A stretch of DNA of 64,000 nucleotides from Mercenaria mercenaria (Eukaryota > Mollusca > Bivalvia > Venerida > Veneridae): assembly GCF_021730395.1 (NCBI RefSeq), contig NC_069371.1, positions 68,912,001 through 68,976,000 of the forward strand, read 5' to 3'. This document shows positions 58,352 through 64,000 of the stretch, one piece after another; the stretch's first letter is position 1, and each line of letters starts with the position of its first letter. The notes under the pieces are model-generated. The model saw only the letters and a list, made by a program, of their open reading frames with translations, was not told the origin of the DNA and ran no database searches. A program made the position numbers and the translations under genes.

Positions 58352-58931
58352 CAGTCACACATACGGATATGTCCGTGCGTTGAGGTACGGTGCGGATAGG
58401 ATTAGTTTGTGGGTGTATAACTACGGAGCAGTACGTCTTAGTACGGGAAAAATGGTGAGAAACAGAAGACAAACAAAACAATACAGGACGCGAATAAGTA
58501 CGGATAGGTACGAGATACTACGTTGAATTACGTTTTACTGCGCCTTGCAACTTGCCCAGCGCACGGACGGGTCTGCGGTAAACTACGTTGAACTATGCTT
58601 AAGTACGAGAAGCCTCGGATAACTACGTTCAGCTAAGTACGTAACAACACGGATAACTACGTTTAGGTACGTTTAACTACGGATGAATAAGTTTCAGCCA
58701 AGATGGACTAAAGTCACGCTCAAATGGCTACGGTTCGCTCAAACTTTTGTGCATGTTCAAAAGTTGGAGAAACTTGCCAGATTAGAATAAGTTTTGAATA
58801 CGTTTTGACCACGTTTTGGTACGGATTAATACGAATGACTACTCTGAGTTACGGCTCAGGTACGGATCGATACGGATTACTACGTTTCTGTCCGTAGCTA
58901 GACGTAGCTGTCCGCGCCGTATGTGTGTCTG
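58352..58931. mobile_element. TACG-motif TIR element in transporter intron, copy 1
   Basis: Left end CAGTCACACATACGG at 58352; right end CCGTATGTGTGTCTG ending 58931, inverted with one mismatch (perfect in the partner copy). The interior is full of TACGG, ACTACGTT and GGTACG variants such as CGGATAACTACGTTTAGG, on both strands. No transposase. Confidence 0.78.
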
Positions 58932-59689
58932 GGGTATTAGGGACTTCTAACAGCATGTTTATCTTCTTTAATATCAACACTGATAAATTTTCATGCATCT
59001 GTTTTGAACCAATTAATGAACTTTCATAATAAAATACCCTTCCAAATACGAATGAAAACAAACAAAAGTTACGAAATAAAAGTACCTCTGTATCTCCATG
59101 CTCAAATCCACTGTTTTCATACGTTTCATGATCAGTACGGTGTTTAATTCCAGTCATTTCAACTGACATTTTTGTTGTATTGTTTCCCTCAGCTGAAACT
59201 GGAGTCAAATTTGTTTTAGATATGTAAAACATGAAGGTAATGTGTGTGAATGTTTAAATGATAAAATTAGGTTGACAAAAAATTGGAAAATCATGTGGCA
59301 TAAGCTGATAATTTATGCATTCTCAGGCAATCATTTATTTTAGATACATCCTTATTGCTCATTCATAGTTTCATTTTGAGATATGGCGCTGATTTTGTCA
59401 ATTGACTTGTCGATCTGTCAGCCAATAAAACTAGAATGAAACCTTTGACTGATGTGCGTACTACATGGATATTGTTACAAGTAAGACCGCTTTATTATAA
59501 GCTCAGATACAGTATGAACGTTACAAACGTTACTGACACTGGAATCGTATTATTGTTTGACTGGGCCGAATTATTCTACAATATAAACGTCCATAACAAT
59601 GTTTTGTTCGAAAAGTAAATTATCGCTGCTGTTAAATATCCTACGTGCAATATATAAAATGTGGCCTCTGGAGTGTTAACAAGCTTTTC

Positions 59690-59925
59690 TTTGATTTGAA
59701 CGGGTGACCTTGGTTTAGATTCAATATAACCAAGTTTCAAACTTGGTCAAGGAATCATCAAGATATACATTCTGACCATGTGTCATGAAGATAGGGTCAT
59801 AAATGTGGTTTCTAGGGCGTTGACAAGCTTTTCCTTTGATTTAACCTGGTGACATAAGTTTTGACCTTACGTAACCAGTTTCGAACTGATCTGGAGATCA
59901 TTAAGATAGACATTCCTATTTCCGA
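59690..59925 (-). mobile_element. Fragment of tandem-core family A, minus strand
   Basis: GTTGACAAGCTTTTCCTTTG, CATGAAGATAGGGTCATAAA and ATCATCAAGATATACATTCT are reverse complements of core phrases at 35040-35420. About one and a half units; no ends. Confidence 0.8.
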
Positions 59926-60792
59926 AGCTCAAAAAACACCTTGCTGGAAGAAAATATCAAACGCGCAAAAATTTCGGTTCGGCTATTTTCTACTGTCTGA
60001 ACAGTATACCTCAAAAAGATTATGAAAACGCCTTTAAAAATTGGATTATAAGACTGAAGCATTGTAAATAACATGGTGGGGAGTATTTTGAAGGATTGAG
60101 ATAATTACTTTGGCACTGTTTGTTAAGCATTTCTGAAAATTGGCCTAGTTGCATTCATATTTGAACACCCCTCGTATTTGCAATTGCCACAAAAGATGAT
60201 TTTAAAACGCTCAAGGAAACCAAGGAATAGTAAGCTGAGAGATCATCGAAGAATTTTACAATTCTGAATTTAAATCAATGAATATTGCAATTTGGAAAGA
60301 AATGCTACTGAGTCATATCGACGAGGAAACTGCTACACGTTTTTTTTTTACTAATAAGCAGCTTTATGCCCTCACGATAAATTTAGCCAGGTGTAATGTT
60401 TGCTATACCCTATTTATGGAAACTTGCAACTGAACTTCGGATAAAACTTCACTTGACAAAGTAACGTTAATCGGTAAATTGTATTTTGTTAGAGCTTTTT
60501 CAATTCAAATTAGCAAAGATGATATGTAGACTGACGACCGCATATATTCGTGGCGTATTAATTTTAAATAAAGTTGGTCCAGGTAGACACGGTAGTATAG
60601 ATTTGAATTGGTTTTAAATCCGAAAATAGAATATCAAACAGATCATTAAGTTACTGCAGTTAAGTTAATAAATTTCGATATTTTATAGGTTCGTCTACGA
60701 AAACCTGACAGTCGCGGCTACAGCCTCGACTTCATATTTTAATAAATTTAGATTAATAACTTAATGTCATTAGCAGTAAATATTCTACTTAC
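59926..60792. other. Stretch between transporter fragments
   Basis: I looked here for the next SLC28 exon (expected just downstream of exon D2 on the minus strand) and did not recognise one. No other feature is seen. Confidence 0.45.
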
Positions 60793-63597
60793 CTTTGCAG
60801 GATTGGCAGATGTGATGAAAAACAGAAGTATGTATATCAGAAGACCAGCAACACACACAAGATTTTGGGGTTGATCCAAAGCGACGTCAATAACAATGTA
60901 TACAATAAGGAAAATAAGTACTCCAAGGCGCAGAACCCTAGATAACACAACCACATAAAAATAATCGAAAATGTAGTGTAAGATGACTTATTTACAGTCT
61001 ATAAAATGTATTCGTATTTTCTGTTGTTGTAAAAAAATCATTTGTTTTTAGAATTGGCTTCTACTTGAAGTATTATATTTAGAGAAAAGAAATGCTTGTT
61101 TTAATGCAAATGGTAAGTTTATATTTCGGAATATACTAGTATACCTTTGATGAATGTAAATGCCATAGTAATTCTTGGTTTGCACAAAAATTTGTTACTA
61201 TTAGCTGCGCAATGACACCCATAATGTTACTCATATCTGTGTAAATAGTTTAGTTTTGTTTTGTAGAAAACAAGATTGACTTTCAATTTTACCTGGTCAA
61301 AACTGTTTGTTATAGGGCTTTAAGTTGCCTGTACAATGAATAAAATCTTATAAGAAGGTCTTCGTGAAACATAGACACAATCAAGCACAGTATCAGCAGA
61401 AATAGTTTGACTGAGTCTGTATGTTAAAGGTAATGAAACGTGCAACACCATTTGCGCCTCTACCACCAGTTGAAGCGGATTTTATTTGATCAAAAGTAAG
61501 GTATGATCCCAAACGGTTAGAAAAAAGAGAACAATGTTATATAGCTACTTCTGTCTGATTGTTTCCATGTATCCAGTTGCACTTCCGTGGACGATATTAT
61601 GACTTAGTGAAAACCAATACCCCGTTCTTCTTTTACATTAAGGAAATATAAATTATATGAATTTTACATTACCAAGCAATGACGGTTCCAAATATCCTCG
61701 TACAGTTATTGTCCATGTATCCCTTCTTACGAGCAAGCCATCTGAGAACATCACTTTCATAATGGCGATACACTTTCATGACGACGATCAGCGCAATGCC
61801 AAACACTGAGAATCCAAGAAGACGCCATGAGCCCTCATCGCCGAAGCTTGAATATTACAAATATTTATAGGGTACATTCTGTGTCTGGATGCGCATAAAC
61901 AACTGACTTATCAAGAAAAGGTGCGTGTCATTCAGACCAGATTCAATGTATGCATTTCAGCTTCACAGATAAGTGCGTATGTGATTTGTTTTTCATGTCT
62001 AAGGTCATGTACCCACCCATTTCTCTCTCTCTCTCTCTCTCTCTCTCTACAACACGCACACATGCACGCAGAGTATCACACATTACAAAACCTTACCGGA
62101 AGTACAATGCATAACTTAGGTATGCACAATATGCCAGTAGTAGTAATATATAAATTGTGGTCCAAATGATCTTGCTATGTCTTTTGTAAGACGTCCCGAC
62201 AGATTCTTGTATGCTTAGTATGACTTTTTGATACGCTTGCATCTCTTCTTCTACGGCGATTTCTTTAATTTTTAGCTCCTCATCCAAGATATCGGTAACC
62301 GTCTGCAAGATGAGAATAATTAATAAAATAGACTAAAATCATGATATATCTTTATAATTTAAACCACATATAAGTTACATTCCAGTCACCTAGTCAACAA
62401 TGTGGTTGAAATATACAACATTTGTTCGGACGGCGTTAGTGTTCATTGTTGCATAGACACATTTTGAAGCATTTCAGTACTATCTAGTAGTACGTGTTTT
62501 ATCTCTACAGCTGGATCATTTTCAAATGACGTATCAATGAAATGGACTCGATGTTTTTATAATAATCGTAGAATTCATTAGCAGTTCTAGATGCTATAGT
62601 TCCAATTAAATCGGTATTAGGGGAATGACAGATGTTGCAATTTCATCACTTCGTTAACAATCAAACCAAGTCTGCTAGTATTTTGCTTCGTTTATTTCTA
62701 TGCTTCCATTGTTACAGTCACACATACGGATATGTCCGTGCGTTGAGGTACGGTGCGGATAGGATTAGTTTGTGGGTGTATAACAACGGAGCAGTACGCC
62801 TTAGTACGGGAAAAATGGTGAGAAACAGAAGACAAACAAAACAATACAGGACGCGAATAAGTACGGATAGGTACGAGATACTACGTTGAATTACGTTTTA
62901 CTGCGCCTTGCAACTTGCCCAGCGCACGGACGGGTCTGCGGTAAACTACGTTGAACTATGCTTAAGTACGAGAAGCCTCGGATAACTACGTTCAGCTACG
63001 GCGAGGTACGTAACAACACGGATAACTACGTTTAGGTACGTTTAACTACGGATGAATAAGTTTCAGCCAAGTTGGACTAAAGTCACGCTCAAATGGCTAC
63101 GGTTCGCTCAAATTTTTGTGCATGTTCAAAAGTTGGAGAAACTTGCCAGATTAGAATAAGTTTTGAATACGTTTTGATCACGTTTTGGTACGGATTAATA
63201 CGAATGACTACTCTGAGGTACGGATCAGGTACGGATCGATACGGATTACTACGTTTCTGTCCGTAGCTAGACGTAGCTATCCGCGCCGTATGTGTGACTG
63301 GGGTATTAGGGACTTCTAACAGCATGTTTATCTTCTTTAATATCAACACTGATAAATTTTCATGCATCTGTTTTGTACCAGTTAATGAACTTTCATAATA
63401 AAATACTCTTCCAAATACGAATGAAAACAAAAGTTACGAAATAAAAATACCTCTGTATCTACATGCTCAAATCCACTGTTTTCATACGTTTCATGATCAG
63501 TACGGTGTTTAATTCCAGTCATTTCAACTGACATTTTTGTTGTATTGTTTCCCTCAGCTGAAACTGGAGTCAAATTTGTTTTAGATATGTAAAACAC
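60793..63597 (-). CDS. SLC28/CNT nucleoside transporter N-terminal exons, copy 2 (partial)
   Basis: Exons on the minus strand: A 63451-63597 (likely start at 63534, MSVEMTG), B 62097-62302, C 61673-61846, D 60793-60937, all in phase and giving ~180 residues from that start. Exon D is complete: VLRLGVLIFLIVYIVIDVAL, then QNLVCVAGLLIYILLFFITS and NPAK before GTAAGT. This matches CNT helices TM2-TM3 (family pattern with LVSFAGL-like and DT-like positions). The next expected exon (WRPVLWGLGLQF-like) is not found downstream, where copy 1 begins instead. Concentrative nucleoside transporters import nucleosides with Na+ at the plasma membrane. As it stands this is an N-terminal fragment. Alternatives are a very long intron or misassembly. 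The codon at the copy-1 ATG (59232) is GTG here, so the later ATG is preferred in both. Confidence 0.75.
62022..62048. repeat. CT microsatellite, shorter copy
   Basis: About 13 CT units, at the position equivalent to 57632-57685. Confidence 0.95.
62715..63300. mobile_element. TACG-motif TIR element in transporter intron, copy 2
   Basis: Perfect 15-bp inverted ends CAGTCACACATACGG (62715) and CCGTATGTGTGACTG (ending 63300), with the same interior of TACG variants as 58352-58931. It was carried by the block duplication, not inserted twice. Confidence 0.82.
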
Positions 63598-64000
63598 GAA
63601 GGTAATATGTGTGAATGTTTAAATGATAAAATTAGGTTGACAAAAAATTGGAAAATCATGTGGCATAAGCTGATAATTTATGCATTCTCAGGCAATCATT
63701 CATTTTAGATACATCCTTATTGCTCATTCATAGTTTCATTTTGAGATATGGCGCTGATTTGGTCAATTGACTAGTTGATCTGTCAACCAATAAAACTAGA
63801 ATGAAACCTTTGACTGATGTGCGTACTACATGGATATTTTTACAAGTAAGACCGCTGTATTATAAGCTCAGATACAGTATGAACATTACAAACGTTACTG
63901 ACACTGGAATCGTATTATTGTTTGACTGGGCCGAATTATTCTACAATATAAACGTCCATAACAATGTTTTGTTCGAAAAGTAAATTATCGCTGCTGTTAA
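63598..64000. other. 5' flank of transporter copy 2, to the window end
   Basis: Matches 59233-59640 of copy 1. The 60-residue frames at 59436 and 63801 are equivalent and show no domain I recognise. Confidence 0.45.

Larger units (their letters stand above)
56493..59232 (-). pseudogene. SLC28/CNT nucleoside transporter 5' fragment, copy 1 (broken in exon D)
   Basis: Minus-strand exons: A 59086-59232 (likely start MSVEMTG at 59169), B 57733-57938, C 57283-57456, D 56493-56545 (cut). Phases agree. Exon B encodes a cytoplasmic helix then a membrane span (TTIYILLLLAYCAYLSYALY). Exon C encodes FGDEGSWRLLGFSVFGIALI and KVYRHYESDVHRWLARKKGY. Exon D begins VLRLGVLIFLIVYIVID and then runs into unrelated sequence at 56493 that soon reaches a stop. 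Concentrative nucleoside transporters have this N-terminal set of helices; the transport core with the Na+/nucleoside sites is missing. Relative to copy 2, exon D has lost its second half. Probably a partial duplicate or assembly duplicate, not a working gene. Confidence 0.75.
56493..59650. repeat. Large duplicated block, copy 1 (partner 60884-64000)
   Basis: Nearly identical to 60884-64000 across exons and introns, with few substitutions, a CT microsatellite differing by about 26 bp and a few small indels. The offset falls from 4391 at the start to 4364 after the microsatellite. Homology starts sharply at 56493/60884. The far edge is unknown because the partner leaves the window at 64000. 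Confidence 0.92.
60884..64000. repeat. Large duplicated block, copy 2
   Basis: Partner of 56493-59650; it continues past the window end. Confidence 0.92.

Noticed and set aside
59170-59232. First ATG of transporter exon A as the start
   Set aside because: The equivalent codon in copy 2 is GTG and a splice-acceptor-like TTTCAG lies between; the later ATG (59169, 63534) is shared by both copies.
59926-60792. Missing next exon of the SLC28 gene
   Set aside because: Searched for on the minus strand downstream of exon D2, but no CNT-like sequence was recognised.

Overview
The window looks like nuclear DNA of a bivalve mollusc, most likely a venerid-type clam. It is AT-rich and its genes are split by many introns. 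It carries several bivalve-typical repeat types: tRNA-headed SINEs, palindromic MITEs, and tandem-core 'pearl'/Helentron-associated elements with a GGTCA-rich core. It also carries nicotinic-receptor-like genes without introns, in tandem. There is no bacterial, organellar or viral-genome character. The species call is inference from repeat style, not from a marker gene.

Layout. Positions 1-3626 are repeats: a 145-bp tandem core, a ~70-bp tandem array split by an inserted element, and a SINE. From 4222 to 16095 (minus strand) lies a ten-exon gene for a 333-residue membrane-anchored ankyrin-repeat protein. Every splice phase could be followed, and the parts sum to exactly 1002 coding bases. Its last intron (4389-11460) holds a recent 6.2-kb DIRS-type tyrosine-recombinase retrotransposon (5043-11274), which itself received a 1-kb DNA element inside its gag region. 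Just 5' of exon 1 sits a 2.1-kb element (16133-18218) made largely of degenerate TTCATGAA palindromes. Positions 18219-25104 are mostly featureless, apart from a miniature LTR-type fossil and a MITE. From 25105 to 33175 (plus) lies a six-exon, 536-residue major-facilitator sugar transporter of the MFSD4B/NaGLT1 type, with nested repeats in its introns. Positions 33176-39300 are repeats. From 39424 to 41529 (minus) lies a two-exon BTB-BACK-Kelch gene.

Positions 41530-47100 hold a minisatellite, a SINE, a 111-bp satellite and two further repeat fields. Two intronless Cys-loop receptor subunit genes follow on the plus strand (47121-48398 and 54442-55755); they are close paralogues 7.3 kb apart and lack the vicinal cysteines of alpha subunits. 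Between them lie a MITE, a SINE sitting in a fold-back element, and a 21-bp palindromic minisatellite. From 56493 to the window end there are two near-identical copies of the 5' exons of a concentrative nucleoside transporter (SLC28/CNT). Neither copy shows the transport core.

The host genes do not form a pathway. Ligand-gated channels, sugar and nucleoside transporters, a probable CUL3 adaptor and an ankyrin protein are simply neighbours. The most unusual material is the set of islands built from short degenerate palindromes. Three different motif families are bounded by matching inverted ends and so look like separate transposable elements with the same design. Next in interest are three sequence-unrelated tandem-core families that share one terminal architecture ending in CTCTTGTT.
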